From positions 4,092,001 to 4,156,000 of the forward strand of contig OZ246012.1 of assembly GCA_965230615.1 (NCBI GenBank): a stretch of DNA of 64,000 nt, read 5' to 3'. The number at the start of each line of letters is the position of its first letter. Position 1 is the stretch's first letter. This document shows, piece by piece, positions 1 to 9,383 of this stretch. The translations under genes and the position numbers were made by a program. The notes below the pieces were generated by a model. The model did no database searches. It saw only the letters and a program-made list of their open reading frames with translations, and was not told the origin of the DNA. Origin of the DNA: G965230615 sp965230615 (GTDB lineage: Bacteria > Pseudomonadota > Gammaproteobacteria > HTCC5015).

Positions 1-171
1 ATCCTAGAGCGTATGGGTCGCGCCAAGTTGTTTATGCATGATGGTTCAGCCTCAACACTAGAAGCGGCTATTCAAGCTCATGGTGGTGATGCCAGTAACT
101 CACGTAGTGCCTATAACAATTTAAGTGCAACACAGCGTGAAAATATTGTGAAGTTCTTAAGAACGCTATAA
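1..171 (+). CDS. Di-haem oxidoreductase (DUF1111/thiol oxidoreductase-like), C-terminal fragment
   Basis: The window opens inside this gene; 56 codons remain before the TAA. The visible tail contains FMHDGSASTLEAAIQAHGG followed by LSATQRENIVKFLRTL. This matches the C-terminal end of the DUF1111 di-haem oxidoreductase family, in which a 'FLHDGRA-TLxEAIxxHGG' segment and a final short helix close the second cytochrome c domain. These are periplasmic haem proteins often found with imelysin-type iron-uptake genes, but the partners lie outside the window. No CXXCH haem motif is visible because that part is missing. The assignment rests only on the tail, so family is fairly likely and exact function unknown. 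Two hairpins follow the stop codon. Confidence 0.7.
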   Translation: MLERMGRAKLFMHDGSASTLEAAIQAHGGDASNSRSAYNNLSATQRENIVKFLRTL

Positions 172-183
172 AGTAATAAGCTT

Positions 184-264
184 GCAGTGGCTCCTGCTCT
201 GTAGTGATGGAGCCACTGGTTTATTTTGCGAAACCGCACTCTTTAAAAGAGTGCGGTTTTTTTA
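184..264 (+). terminator. Tandem hairpin terminator after the di-haem oxidoreductase gene
   Basis: The first hairpin pairs CAGTGGCTCC (184-193) with GGAGCCACTG (209-218). The second pairs AAACCGCACTCTT (231-243) with AAGAGTGCGGTTT (247-259) and is followed by a T run to 263, the classical rho-independent form on the plus strand. It also lies just past the 3' end of the convergent dehydrogenase gene, so it may insulate both. Confidence 0.85.
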
Positions 265-283
265 TATGAGGTTTCTGTTTTGT

Positions 284-1180
284 TTAGGGCTCAACATAGT
301 TGTGAGTGTTATAGAAAGAAAAAATAGCAGAAAAGTCTTGCTCACTGAGCCCTTGTTGTTGTGCGAGGCGAAATACTTCCTTGACGATACTGCCAATCGG
401 TAGAGCGCTGTTATTTGCAAATGCTGTTTCGGCAACCATTTGCATATCTTTTTGCATCCACTTCAGTGGAAAATCGCTTGGGTAATGATTATTACGAAAG
501 TTATCGTGTTTGATGCTCATAAAGGCAGGCACTAAAGGGCTGGCCAGCAGTGATGCACATGTTGTTTCTGTATCCAGGCCCAGCTGCTTAGCAAATGCCA
601 TCACCTCGGCAAAGCAGGCAGTCGCGGTAGCGAGTAGGTAGTTGTTAACAAGCTTATAGGCACTGCCTTGGCCATGTTGGCCCAGATGCAGTGTGGCCTT
701 GCCCATTGCGGTAAAAAGATCGTGAGCTGCTGCTATATCGCTTTGTTCTCCTCCAATAAAAAATACCAGTTCGCCATTTTGGGCTGGCACGCGCGAACCG
801 GCCACAGGCGCATCCAGAAAACGAATAGCTTGCTGTCGAGCAAGGCTGGCCATCTCTCGACTAAACATTGGATTACCCGTGGAACAGTCAATCCATAAGC
901 TGCCAGCTTTGAGTGTTTGTAGAAAGCCTTGATTATTATCCTTGCCTGTTTGGCCTAGCGCGCAATGACGCACAGCTTCGGGTGTGGCCAACATCGTGAT
1001 TAAAATATCGGCTTGCTCAGCAACGGCGGCGGCTGAATCTGCCCAGCTGGCACCATCGGCGAGCAAATGCTGTGCTTTTTCAGCGCTACGGTTATACACA
1101 ATAAGCTCAAAGCCTTGTTTGAGCAGGTTTGCGGCCATATGTCCGCCCATAATGCCCAGGCCAATAAAACCAATTTTCAT
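284..1180 (-). CDS. NAD(P)-dependent beta-hydroxyacid dehydrogenase (3-hydroxyisobutyrate dehydrogenase family)
   Basis: A 298-residue protein of the 6-phosphogluconate/3-hydroxyisobutyrate dehydrogenase family, the usual length. It starts directly with the Rossmann dinucleotide motif GFIGLGIMG (residues 4-12). The substrate-binding signature DAPVAGSRVPAQNG lies at 123-136 and the catalytic lysine (K176) is in GSAYKLVNN. An all-alpha C-terminal domain follows. The family oxidises short beta-hydroxyacids, or reduces the semialdehydes such as tartronate or succinate semialdehyde, with NAD(P)H; the substrate here cannot be told from sequence. It is divergent from a LysR regulator across 105 bp, the common arrangement for a regulator controlling its neighbour. 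The start ATG is at 1180. Confidence 0.9.
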   Translation of the reverse strand: MKIGFIGLGIMGGHMAANLLKQGFELIVYNRSAEKAQHLLADGASWADSAAAVAEQADILITMLATPEAVRHCALGQTGKDNNQGFLQTLKAGSLWIDCSTGNPMFSREMASLARQQAIRFLDAPVAGSRVPAQNGELVFFIGGEQSDIAAAHDLFTAMGKATLHLGQHGQGSAYKLVNNYLLATATACFAEVMAFAKQLGLDTETTCASLLASPLVPAFMSIKHDNFRNNHYPSDFPLKWMQKDMQMVAETAFANNSALPIGSIVKEVFRLAQQQGLSEQDFSAIFSFYNTHNYVEP

Positions 1181-1285
1181 AGAATAACCCTTTGTTGTTC
1201 GATAAAGAGAGCATAACTCTATATTTTTTCATTAATAATGATAATATTAAAAAATGAGCTTCTGTTTTTCATAATTGAAAATATA

Positions 1286-2170
1286 ATGATTTTTAAAGGT
1301 ATAGAAGAGTTTGTTACCGTGGTCGAGCAGGGTGGCTTTAGTGCAGCAGCCAAAGTGCTCGATATGTCTGTGGCCAGTATCAGTCGGCATATTGATGCTT
1401 TGGAGGCCCAGCTTGGAATGCGCTTATTCAATCGATCAACGCGTAGCATGCAGCTGACCGAGGCAGGCAAGCGCTATTATCCGCATTGTCAGGCCTTGGT
1501 GGGTATGTTGGGTGAGGCAAATCAGGACATCATTGAGTATACAGCAACACCTCGCGGACGCTTACGGGTCAGTATGATGGGCGGCGCTTTTGCCGAGCAT
1601 GAAATTGTTCCACAGCTACTGGCATTTATGACGCGTTATCCTGAAATTGATCTGGAGCTGGATATGAGCGCGCGCAATGTGGATATTATTGCTGAAGGCT
1701 ATGATTTGGCTATCCGCTATGGGGTATTACAAGATAGTCGGCTGGTGGCGCAGCGTTTGTTAAAACGACGAATTTGTATGGCAGCATCACCGGATTATCT
1801 ACAAGCTTATGGTATGCTACAGCATCCGGACGAGTTATCACGCCATCAGTGTCTGGCTGGGTCAACAGATTATTGGCGTTTACGCTTTGCTGATGGCTAT
1901 CGCAATATTCGAGTTAAGGGGCGTCTGCTAGCCAGAGACAGTGGCCATACGCGAGTGTTAGCCGCCAAAGCTGGCTTGGGTATTTATTATGGTCCTGAAT
2001 ATCTTGTGAAAGACGATTTAGCAAGCCAAGCGTTGTTGGCTATTTTGCCTGATTACTGCAGTGATGATATGGGCACCTGGCTGGTATATTCATCCAGAGA
2101 CTACTTGCCACATCGCTTACGCTTACTTATTGATTTCTTAAAAGCAAATATCCAACTCGATATCGCCTGA
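1286..2170 (+). CDS. LysR-family transcriptional regulator
   Basis: A LysR-type regulator of 294 residues from the ATG at 1286. An upstream in-frame start at 1238 would add an atypical hydrophobic extension, whereas MIFKGIEEFVTVVEQGGF is the usual LysR N-terminus. The winged helix-turn-helix covers roughly residues 1-60 (FSAAAKVLDMSVASISRHI, then LGMRLFNRSTRSM). The co-inducer domain begins near residue 90 with RGRLRVSMM. The family binds as a tetramer to the intergenic region of divergently transcribed targets. The 105-bp gap to the dehydrogenase suggests that gene is its target, which is inference. The effector is unknown. Confidence 0.9.
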   Translation: MIFKGIEEFVTVVEQGGFSAAAKVLDMSVASISRHIDALEAQLGMRLFNRSTRSMQLTEAGKRYYPHCQALVGMLGEANQDIIEYTATPRGRLRVSMMGGAFAEHEIVPQLLAFMTRYPEIDLELDMSARNVDIIAEGYDLAIRYGVLQDSRLVAQRLLKRRICMAASPDYLQAYGMLQHPDELSRHQCLAGSTDYWRLRFADGYRNIRVKGRLLARDSGHTRVLAAKAGLGIYYGPEYLVKDDLASQALLAILPDYCSDDMGTWLVYSSRDYLPHRLRLLIDFLKANIQLDIA

Positions 2171-2203
2171 TACTTATTGTCATTGGACTTTTTAAGTTAA
2201 GGG

Positions 2204-2635
2204 CTATATCTGTCCTATGCCTCTGGCCATCAAGATTGCAAGCAACGGTATCACTGCCAGTAGTAATATCTCCAGACGAATAATATGCAATACACTCGGT
2301 GGTACATCGATGATATCGGCTTTGCTGCCGCGTGCTTTGTTAAAGAACACTGTGGGCCGGATAGAGAGTAGGCCCGTCAACACAAACAAAGTGACTTTTA
2401 TATGAAAAATCCAGTTGCCATTATAAAAAGCAGCGGGTTTGCCGAGGATAAACCAAAGGCTTAAGCCGCAAGCGAGAACAAGCAAAGCAGAAATGCCATA
2501 AATTGCATCGATGATAAAGGCTTTTTTTAGAGTGGCAGCATCTATTTGTTTGCTAAGCAATAAATGTTGACCACAGACTGTAGCAAACATAATGAGTATG
2601 GCGAGAAAGTGAAAATAACGTACAGCAAGTTCCAT
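2204..2635 (-). CDS. DUF2214 family integral membrane protein
   Basis: A 143-residue protein with four predicted transmembrane segments: about residues 6-25, 42-64, 78-97 and 117-140. A conserved-looking histidine lies in the first (RYFHFLAI) and another in the third (WIFHIKVTLFV). This pattern and length fit the DUF2214 family of small membrane proteins, whose function is not established; intramembrane histidines are sometimes taken as a hint of haem or metal binding. It is a single gene, convergent with the LysR gene (34-bp gap) and divergent from the histidine phosphatase. Confidence 0.75.
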   Translation of the reverse strand: MELAVRYFHFLAILIMFATVCGQHLLLSKQIDAATLKKAFIIDAIYGISALLVLACGLSLWFILGKPAAFYNGNWIFHIKVTLFVLTGLLSIRPTVFFNKARGSKADIIDVPPSVLHIIRLEILLLAVIPLLAILMARGIGQI

Positions 2636-2833
2636 AATAACATCTCTGTATAAATTTGATTGATTAGCCCGTGCCTGATTTCCAAGTCTATAGTAAATAG
2701 AATGACCAATAAAGCAAATAAAATGGCTATAACAAAACTTTTATTATCTCTACCGAGCTCGCATGTTAGAATGGTTATAATAAATACGATTGTATAATTA
2801 AAGTTTGCTGATCTTTTTAAGAGGATGCTTTGA

Positions 2834-3442
2834 ATGACAACGGTGCATATTATCCGTCATGGTGAAACTGACTGGAACGCTGCTGGCAAAATGCAAGGTC
2901 GAAAAAACTCTGCGTTAACTGGCACGGGTATCCAACAGGCACAAGATTTAAAGCAACATTTATCGAGTATTGCTTTTGATGTGGCATTTAGCAGTTCCAG
3001 CTATAGAGCGGTGCATACGGCTAATATTTTATTGGCTGATCGGGATATTGCTTTGCAGCAGGATGATCAGCTTTGTGAAATTAATTTGGGTGAGTGGGAA
3101 GGTTGTTATAAAACCGATATTAAACAAGCCCATCCGCAGGCCTATAAGCAGTTTTGGGATGAACCGCATAAATTTCAAGCTATTAATGGTGAGAGCTTTC
3201 ATGATGTGCAAGCCAGGGCGGTAAATATTTTTAATCAGATAGTGAATGCTCATCAAGAAAAAGTAATATTGATTGTCAGTCATGGTGCATTTATCAAAAC
3301 ATTGCTGGCTCACATTGATAATCGTCCACTACAAAACCTGTGGTTGCCACCAAAGTTATATAATTGTGCGCATAGTATTGTTAAGTTTAATGCAGGCGAT
3401 CAGCTTGTGTTAGAGCAGTACGCCGGTCTATTGCAATGGTAG
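2834..3442 (+). CDS. Histidine phosphatase family protein (phosphoglycerate mutase-like)
   Basis: A 202-residue cytoplasmic enzyme of the histidine phosphatase superfamily. The phospho-acceptor RHG is at residues 8-10 (HIIRHGETDWN). The acid/base glutamate region is EINLGEWEG (82-90) and the second catalytic histidine is in IVSHGAF (H150). The family includes cofactor-dependent phosphoglycerate mutases, broad-specificity phosphatases and alpha-ribazole phosphatase CobC. Because metH and a B12 salvage operon lie 2-6 kb away, a CobC role is conceivable, but sequence alone does not separate these. Its stop is 4 bp from the convergent NDH-2 stop. Confidence 0.88.
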   Translation: MTTVHIIRHGETDWNAAGKMQGRKNSALTGTGIQQAQDLKQHLSSIAFDVAFSSSSYRAVHTANILLADRDIALQQDDQLCEINLGEWEGCYKTDIKQAHPQAYKQFWDEPHKFQAINGESFHDVQARAVNIFNQIVNAHQEKVILIVSHGAFIKTLLAHIDNRPLQNLWLPPKLYNCAHSIVKFNAGDQLVLEQYAGLLQW

Positions 3443-3446
3443 TTTA

Positions 3447-4724
3447 TTATTTTTCTTGATTGTCGAAATGGTTGCCAGTGATTAACCTGGCGCCGCGTCT
3501 AAAGGTCAAATATTGCCATAACCAATTGATGGTAACTCTAAACCTTCTCTTAAAGCCTACCAGAAAATAAATATGTGTGACCGACCATATTATCCAGGCA
3601 AAAAAACCACTTAGTTTCATATTAGCAATTTCAGCAACTGCTGCTTGTCTGCCAATGGTAGCCAGATTGCCATAATCTTTATATTTGAAAAGTGCAGGCG
3701 GCTTGCGATGTTTTACGAGAGCTTTAATATGCTTGGCAACAAATTTGCCTTGTTGTTTGGCGACCGGTGCAACGCCAGGCAGTGTGCCGCCATCGGCTAA
3801 CTGAAATAGAGCTGTATCGCCAATAGCGTAGATGTTATTTTGTTGCGGAACAGATAAATCACTATTAACGATTATTCTGCCACTATTATCGGTATCGGCT
3901 TTGATCCATTGGCCAGCTGCAGATGCTGTAACACCGGCTGCCCAGATGATGGTCTTGCAGGCAATACGTTGCTCGCCGACGGTAACACTGCTATCGTCCA
4001 TAGCGACAACCCGGTTACCTGTCATAACAGTAACGCCTAAACGCTTTAAGGCGTTTGCCGCTTTGTTTGATAGCTTTTCATGCAAGCCGGGTAAAATGCG
4101 CTTGTTCGATTGAATTAGAATAATGCGTGCATTATCTGGGGTAATATGTCGAAAGTCGCTGGCTAAGGAGAAACGAGCGAGTTCAGCAATAGCCCCTGCT
4201 ATTTCAACACCCGTAGGTCCACCACCGACAATAACAAAAGTCATCAGTGCCGCGCATTGCTCAGGGTCTGAAGTTATTTCTGCTTGTTCAAAAGCTAATA
4301 GAATATTTTTGCGTATGGCGGTAGCATCATCAATATTCTTTAAGCCGGGAGCAAAGTTAGACCAGCTATCCTTGCCAAAGTAGCTATGCTTAGCACCGGT
4401 CGCGATAACCAGGTAGTCATAGTTAATAGTATGCTTGTTTGAACAGATGACTTGCTGATGTCGCGTGTCAATATCAATAACATTTGCGAGTAAGACTGTC
4501 GTGTTTTCATTGTCTCTTACGATGGCGCGAATAGGTGAAGCGATATCCTGAGGTGATAACGCCGCTGTTGCAACCTGGTAGAGTAAAGGCTGAAATAAAT
4601 GATAGTTTTTCTTATCGATAACCGTAATATTAACAGCGGTGTTTGCAAGCTGTTTGGCACAGTTTAGACCGGCAAAACCGGCGCCTAGTATGACGACATG
4701 CGGTCGCTTTTGATCACCAGGCAT
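3447..4724 (-). CDS. ndh: Type II NADH:quinone oxidoreductase (NAD(P)/FAD-dependent)
   Basis: A 425-residue flavoprotein. The FAD-binding GAGFAGLNCAKQL lies near residues 14-26, and the NAD(H)-binding FVIVGGGPTGVEIAGAI is near 163-179. The second flavin motif IYAIGDTALF lies in the last third. A hydrophobic/amphipathic C-terminal stretch (FFAWIIWSVTHIYFLVGF) fits peripheral membrane attachment. Type II NADH dehydrogenases oxidise NADH and reduce quinone without pumping protons. It sits 3 bp downstream of the truncated haemoglobin gene, which follows metH by 28 bp, so all three are probably cotranscribed. Family assignment is strong; a sulfide:quinone reductase-like role is less likely because the paired redox cysteines are not evident. 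Confidence 0.88.
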   Translation of the reverse strand: MPGDQKRPHVVILGAGFAGLNCAKQLANTAVNITVIDKKNYHLFQPLLYQVATAALSPQDIASPIRAIVRDNENTTVLLANVIDIDTRHQQVICSNKHTINYDYLVIATGAKHSYFGKDSWSNFAPGLKNIDDATAIRKNILLAFEQAEITSDPEQCAALMTFVIVGGGPTGVEIAGAIAELARFSLASDFRHITPDNARIILIQSNKRILPGLHEKLSNKAANALKRLGVTVMTGNRVVAMDDSSVTVGEQRIACKTIIWAAGVTASAAGQWIKADTDNSGRIIVNSDLSVPQQNNIYAIGDTALFQLADGGTLPGVAPVAKQQGKFVAKHIKALVKHRKPPALFKYKDYGNLATIGRQAAVAEIANMKLSGFFAWIIWSVTHIYFLVGFKRRFRVTINWLWQYLTFRRGARLITGNHFDNQEK

Positions 4725-4727
4725 TAT

Positions 4728-5141
4728 TTACGTTTGACTACGACTGCGTTCAGCGGGTACAAATAATTGCTCCAATAAATAGCGTTTGAAGTCTTCTGGG
4801 AAAGGCTGCTCTTCTGCTGCAACTTTCATGCAGAGTAACCAGGCGTCACGTTCGGCAATGCCAATTGGAAACTGTTGGTGAAACTTCGGTATGCTGATAT
4901 TCGCACCGTATTTTTCTTTAAATAGCTTTGGGCCGCCTAACCAGCCGCAGAGGAACAGGCAGAGCTTTTCTCGTGCTACAGTGAGGTCTTCAGGGTGCAT
5001 GGCACGAATAACCGCTGCCTCAGGTAGGCTGTCCATCTGCTCATAAAAGGCATCAACCAGTTTTTTAATGCCCTCGTAGGCACCAGCTGTTTGATAGGAG
5101 TTGTCGCCTTTGCCGTAAGGGTATATTGCCTGATTAATCAT
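4728..5141 (-). CDS. Group II truncated haemoglobin
   Basis: A 137-residue globin, the usual size for truncated haemoglobins of group II. The proximal haem-ligating histidine is H88 in KFHQQFPIG. The group II tryptophan (W101) follows in AERDAWLLCM. The N-terminal helix region (AYEGIKKLVDAFYEQM) and the FLCGWLGGPKLFKEKYG segment are also typical. Group II globins bind O2 and NO and are linked to oxygen or NO chemistry. It lies between metH (28 bp upstream) and an NDH-2 gene (3 bp downstream); pairing with a flavin oxidoreductase suggests an electron donor, and pairing with metH suggests protection of the oxygen-sensitive cobalamin enzyme. Both ideas are inference. Confidence 0.9.
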   Translation of the reverse strand: MINQAIYPYGKGDNSYQTAGAYEGIKKLVDAFYEQMDSLPEAAVIRAMHPEDLTVAREKLCLFLCGWLGGPKLFKEKYGANISIPKFHQQFPIGIAERDAWLLCMKVAAEEQPFPEDFKRYLLEQLFVPAERSRSQT

Positions 5142-5169
5142 TGGATATTTCTTTCTTATTCATACGTGC

Positions 5170-8100
5170 TTATGTATAAGCCAGTAATGGTGCCAGCCAG
5201 CGTTCGGCTGTATCCATATCCCAGTCTTTACGTTTAGCGTAATCTGTTACTTGTTCTTTGCTTATTTTCCCTGTGCCAAAATAACGTGACTCAGGGTGTG
5301 CAAAATACCAGCCAGAGACGGCAGCTGTAGGTAACATGGCAAAGCTTTCAGTGATAGTCATGCCTGCATTCTCTCCCGGTTTGAGCAGGTCCCAAAGTAG
5401 GGCTTTCTCAGTATGGTCTGGGCAGGCAGGATAGCCCGGCGCAGGGCGGATACCTTGATAAGCTTCTTTAATCAGCTCTTCATTACTAAAGTCTTCATCC
5501 GGTGCATAGCCCCAATGTTGTTGGCGAACGAGTTCATGCATGCGCTCAGCAAATGCTTCGGCTAAACGATCGGCTAAAGCTTTGAGTAAAATAGAATTAT
5601 AGTCATCATGTTCAGCTTCGAAGCGTTGGATGTGTTCTTCAATACCTATGCCTGCTGTAACAGCAAAGCCGCCTATATAGTCTTCAATGCCTGTCTCTTT
5701 GGGTGCTATGTAGTCAGCCAGGCAATGATTGAAACGGCCTTTTTGTTTAATGGATTGCTGGCGTATATGATGCAAAGTTGTTAATGTTTCTTGGCGTGTG
5801 TTGTCTGTATACAGTTCAATGTCATCATCGTTGACAGTATTGGCTGCAAAAAAGCCAATGACACCACGAGCGCTTAGCCACTTTTCATCAATAATCTTAT
5901 CAAGCATGCTTTGTGCATCATTATATAAACGGCTGGCTTCTTCACCAACAATTTTATCTTCAAGAATTCTGGGAAATTTGCCTGCTAGCTCCCATGATTG
6001 AAAAAACGGTGTCCAGTCAATACGCTCACGTAACTCTTCGAGTGGGAAATTGTCAAAAGATTTTAAGCCCAGAAAGCTTGGTGCTGTGGCTTGATAAGTT
6101 GACCAGTCTAGTGCGTGTTTGTTTTCGCGAGCCTGATTAAGTGATGCCTGTTGGCGATCTTTTTGTTGGGCATTACGTTTTTCACGAACCTCAAAGTATT
6201 CAGCTTTAAGGCCCTGTTTATATTCAGTGCGTTGTTCTTTGCTCAGCAGCTTGCTGACAACGCCGACGGCACGTGATGCATCTTGTACATGCACAATGGC
6301 GTTTTCATACTGCGGATCAATTTTAACAGCTGTATGCAAGCGAGATGTGGTCGCACCACCTATGAGTAGTGGTATGTTAAACTCTTGTCGCTGCATTTCT
6401 TTGGCTACATGAACCATTTCGTCCAGAGAAGGCGTGATTAAACCCGATAAGCCAATTACATCGCAGTTTTCATCATTGGCTGTTTGCAGTATCTTCTCGG
6501 CGGGTACCATTACGCCTAAATCAATGACTTCATAGCCATTACATTGCAAAACAACGCCAACGATATTCTTGCCGATATCATGTACGTCGCCTTTAACAGT
6601 CGCCATTAGAATTTTGCCATTGGATTGACTCAGTTCAGGGTTGGCATCTTTTTCGGCATCCATAAAAGGCAGTAAATAAGCAACGGCTTTTTTCATGACG
6701 CGTGCAGATTTGACCACTTGCGGTAAAAACATTTTGCCATCACCGAATAGATCGCCAACCACATTCATGCCATCCATTAATGGGCCTTCAATCACATGTA
6801 ATGGTCGTTCTGCTTGTTGGCGTGCTTCCTCGGTATCTTCATCAATAAAGTCAGTGATGCCTTTAACCAAAGCATGTTCAAGCCGTTTGTTTATCGGCAG
6901 CTTACGCCACTCTAAATCTTCTTTTTGTTGGCTGCCACTACCATCGCCGCGATATTTCTCAGCAATAGCGAGTAGTTTTTCTGTGGCGTCTGGGTCTCGG
7001 TTGAGTACCACATCTTCTACGATATCGCGTAATTCTGTTGGGATGTCTTCGTAGATTGCCAGCTGGCCAGCATTTACAATACCCATGTCCATGCCAGCCT
7101 TGATAGCATGGTATAAGAATACGGCATGAATTGCTTCGCGCACCGGGTTATTGCCACGAAACGAAAAGGATACATTTGATACCCCACCGGAGACTTTGGC
7201 GTATGGTAATGTTGCTTTAATAGTGCGGGTAGCTTCAATAAAGTCTACACCATAATTATTATGTTCTTCGATGCCAGTAGCAATCGCAAAGATATTGGGG
7301 TCGAAAATAATATCTTCAGGCGGGAAGTTAAGCTGCTCGGTGAGAATTTTATAAGCGCGCGTACATATTTCAACTTTGCGTGCTTCAGTGTCAGCCTGGC
7401 CGGTCTCATCAAAAGCCATTACAATAACAGCCGCGCCATAGCGCTGCACCAGTTGTGCTTGCCGGATAAACTCAGCTTCGCCTTCTTTCATTGAAATTGA
7501 ATTAACAATCCCTTTGCCCTGGATACACTTTAAACCCTCTTCGATAACATCCCACTTGGATGAGTCGATCATAATCGGTACGCGACTAATATCGGGTTCA
7601 GCCGCTAGCAGGTTTAAAAACTTTTTCATGGCCTCCGCTGATTCCAACATGCCTTCATCCATGTTGATATCAATGATTTGTGCGCCGTTTTCAACCTGTT
7701 GGCGAGCAACATCTAATGCGGTTTCGAAGTCACCTTCTTTGATCAAACGTAGAAAACGTGCAGAGCCTGTGACATTAGTGCGTTCACCAACATTAACAAA
7801 TAAACTATCGCCACTAATATTCAGCGGCTCTAGCCCTGATAAACGCTTGGTATGGTCTGTCTCGGGAATAGGGCGAGGTTTATATTTGGCGGCTACTTCG
7901 GCAATGGCTTCAATATGTTCAGGGCCAGTGCCACAGCAGCCGCCAACAATGTTTAAGAAGCCGCTGGCTGCCCACTCTTCGATATGGCTGGCCATATCCT
8001 CGGCGCTTAAATCATAGCCACCTAAGTCATTGGGCAGCCCGGCATTAGGGTGCACTGTAATAGGGGCATCACAAAGTTTGGTTAGCTCTTCAACATGAGG

Positions 8101-8868
8101 GCGTAGCTCTTTCGGGCCGAGTGCGCAATTTAGTCCGAAAGCGAACGGGTCAGCGTGGCGCAGTGAATTCCAGAAAGCCTCGGCAGTCTGCCCAGTCAAA
8201 GTACGACCAGAGGCATCAGTAATGGTGCCAGATATCATAATGGGTAGTTTGATATCATGATCAGCAAAGTATTGTTTGACCGCAAAGACTGCTGCTTTGG
8301 CGTTGAGCGTATCGAATATGGTTTCGATCAGGATAATGTCAACACCACCCTTGATCAGTGCGCCGGTAGACTCGTAATAGGCCTCGACCAGCTCATCGAA
8401 GAAAATATTGCGAAAGCCAGGGTCATTCACATCCGGTGAGATGCTGGATGTGCGATTGGTTGGCCCCAAGACACCTGCGACAAAACGTGGTCGACCGGTT
8501 TCAGCAGTGACCTCATCAGCGACTTCGCGGGCAAGTTTGGCTGAGGCCAGATTAATTTCGGCGGATAGAGACTGCATATCATAATCGGCCATGGCGACCT
8601 GAGTGGCGTTAAAGCTATTGGTCTCAAGAATGTCTGCACCGGCTTCCAGATAGGCACGGTGAATGGCTTTAATCACGTCAGGGCGGGTAAGACACAACAG
8701 GTCATTATTGCCCTTCAGGTCGCTGGGCCAGTCAGCAAAGCGTTCGCCACGGTAGTCAGCTTCTTCCAGCTTATAACCCTGTATCATAGTCCCCATTGCG
8801 CCATCGAGAATTAATATACGCTCGGCAATGGCCTGTTTTAGTTGTTCAGTGCGTGGATTATCAGTCAT
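5170..8868 (-). CDS. metH: Cobalamin-dependent methionine synthase
   Basis: Full-length MetH (1232 residues), which transfers a methyl group from 5-methyltetrahydrofolate to homocysteine through cob(I)alamin. The homocysteine domain carries its zinc cysteines in GLNCALGP and VGGCCGTGP within the first ~330 residues. The pterin-binding domain begins near 355 (VNVGERTNVTGS). The cobalamin domain has the lower-ligand signature DVHDIGKNIVG near residue 765. The C-terminal reactivation domain carries RPAPGYPACPDHTEK and binds S-adenosylmethionine. The gene is divergent from the riboswitch-controlled B12 uptake operon and leads a probable operon with a globin and NDH-2. No cobalamin riboswitch is seen on its own strand, so it is not directly B12-repressed by that route. 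Confidence 0.98.
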   Translation of the reverse strand: MTDNPRTEQLKQAIAERILILDGAMGTMIQGYKLEEADYRGERFADWPSDLKGNNDLLCLTRPDVIKAIHRAYLEAGADILETNSFNATQVAMADYDMQSLSAEINLASAKLAREVADEVTAETGRPRFVAGVLGPTNRTSSISPDVNDPGFRNIFFDELVEAYYESTGALIKGGVDIILIETIFDTLNAKAAVFAVKQYFADHDIKLPIMISGTITDASGRTLTGQTAEAFWNSLRHADPFAFGLNCALGPKELRPHVEELTKLCDAPITVHPNAGLPNDLGGYDLSAEDMASHIEEWAASGFLNIVGGCCGTGPEHIEAIAEVAAKYKPRPIPETDHTKRLSGLEPLNISGDSLFVNVGERTNVTGSARFLRLIKEGDFETALDVARQQVENGAQIIDINMDEGMLESAEAMKKFLNLLAAEPDISRVPIMIDSSKWDVIEEGLKCIQGKGIVNSISMKEGEAEFIRQAQLVQRYGAAVIVMAFDETGQADTEARKVEICTRAYKILTEQLNFPPEDIIFDPNIFAIATGIEEHNNYGVDFIEATRTIKATLPYAKVSGGVSNVSFSFRGNNPVREAIHAVFLYHAIKAGMDMGIVNAGQLAIYEDIPTELRDIVEDVVLNRDPDATEKLLAIAEKYRGDGSGSQQKEDLEWRKLPINKRLEHALVKGITDFIDEDTEEARQQAERPLHVIEGPLMDGMNVVGDLFGDGKMFLPQVVKSARVMKKAVAYLLPFMDAEKDANPELSQSNGKILMATVKGDVHDIGKNIVGVVLQCNGYEVIDLGVMVPAEKILQTANDENCDVIGLSGLITPSLDEMVHVAKEMQRQEFNIPLLIGGATTSRLHTAVKIDPQYENAIVHVQDASRAVGVVSKLLSKEQRTEYKQGLKAEYFEVREKRNAQQKDRQQASLNQARENKHALDWSTYQATAPSFLGLKSFDNFPLEELRERIDWTPFFQSWELAGKFPRILEDKIVGEEASRLYNDAQSMLDKIIDEKWLSARGVIGFFAANTVNDDDIELYTDNTRQETLTTLHHIRQQSIKQKGRFNHCLADYIAPKETGIEDYIGGFAVTAGIGIEEHIQRFEAEHDDYNSILLKALADRLAEAFAERMHELVRQQHWGYAPDEDFSNEELIKEAYQGIRPAPGYPACPDHTEKALLWDLLKPGENAGMTITESFAMLPTAAVSGWYFAHPESRYFGTGKISKEQVTDYAKRKDWDMDTAERWLAPLLAYT

Positions 8869-9066
8869 TTTGCTCTGGTCTGGCTCAAAAGGGCGCTATT
8901 ATACCTTTTAAATACCTTCTGTGTTCGTTTTGCGTAATATGACAATTCTTCAAGGTCACGCTGAAAATTTTTCATATAAATCAGACAGATGATGACCCGT
9001 ATTTTACCGTATTTGCTGTGGCATGCGTTGACAGCAGTGTTGCTAACTGCGTACACTCCCGGCCTG

Positions 9067-9312
9067 TGAGAGGTGCCTGCTACGGCTTATTGCCAATAAG
9101 CCGTTGAGCAGGTTGAATGGGAAGTGTGGTGCATTACAGCGCAGTCAATGGCGTGCTGATAATTATTCCACCGCTGCCCCCGCAAAGGTAATCGCTGAGC
9201 TGGTTCATACCCGCTGGCGTCAAGCCCTATACCAGCCACTTACACATTATGCGCGGTGAAGCGGAGGGCTTTATCATGGGCTATCGAATGTCGAATGCAT
9301 ATATGCCTCTCA
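9067..9312 (+). ncRNA. Cobalamin riboswitch upstream of btuB
   Basis: The leader carries the recognisable conserved parts of a cobalamin aptamer in order: an opening GAGAGGTGCC (9068-9077), a purine-rich GAATGGGAAG, then the core GCTGCCCCCGCAAAGGTAA (9173-9191) and GCCACTT (9235-9241). The opening TGAGAGG (9067-9073) is complementary to CCTCTCA (9306-9312), giving a closing P1 helix and the approximate limits. Adenosylcobalamin binding normally represses the downstream gene. Downstream, CATCT (9357-9361) can pair with AGATG (9365-9369) right beside the GAGGAG ribosome site (9372-9377). CTCTCAC (9350-9356) could also compete for the opening strand (9066-9072), consistent with control of translation initiation. 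Confidence 0.92.
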
Positions 9313-9383
9313 TATATGCTCCACTATCTGATCCCTAATATCCTGCCGTCTCTCACCATCTGTTAGATGATGAGGAGTTTTTC

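Noticed and set aside
8865..9056. 63-codon frame overlapping the metH start by ATGA on the minus strand
   Set aside because: No family features, no ribosome site and an A/T-rich composition; the overlap is probably chance in the metH leader.
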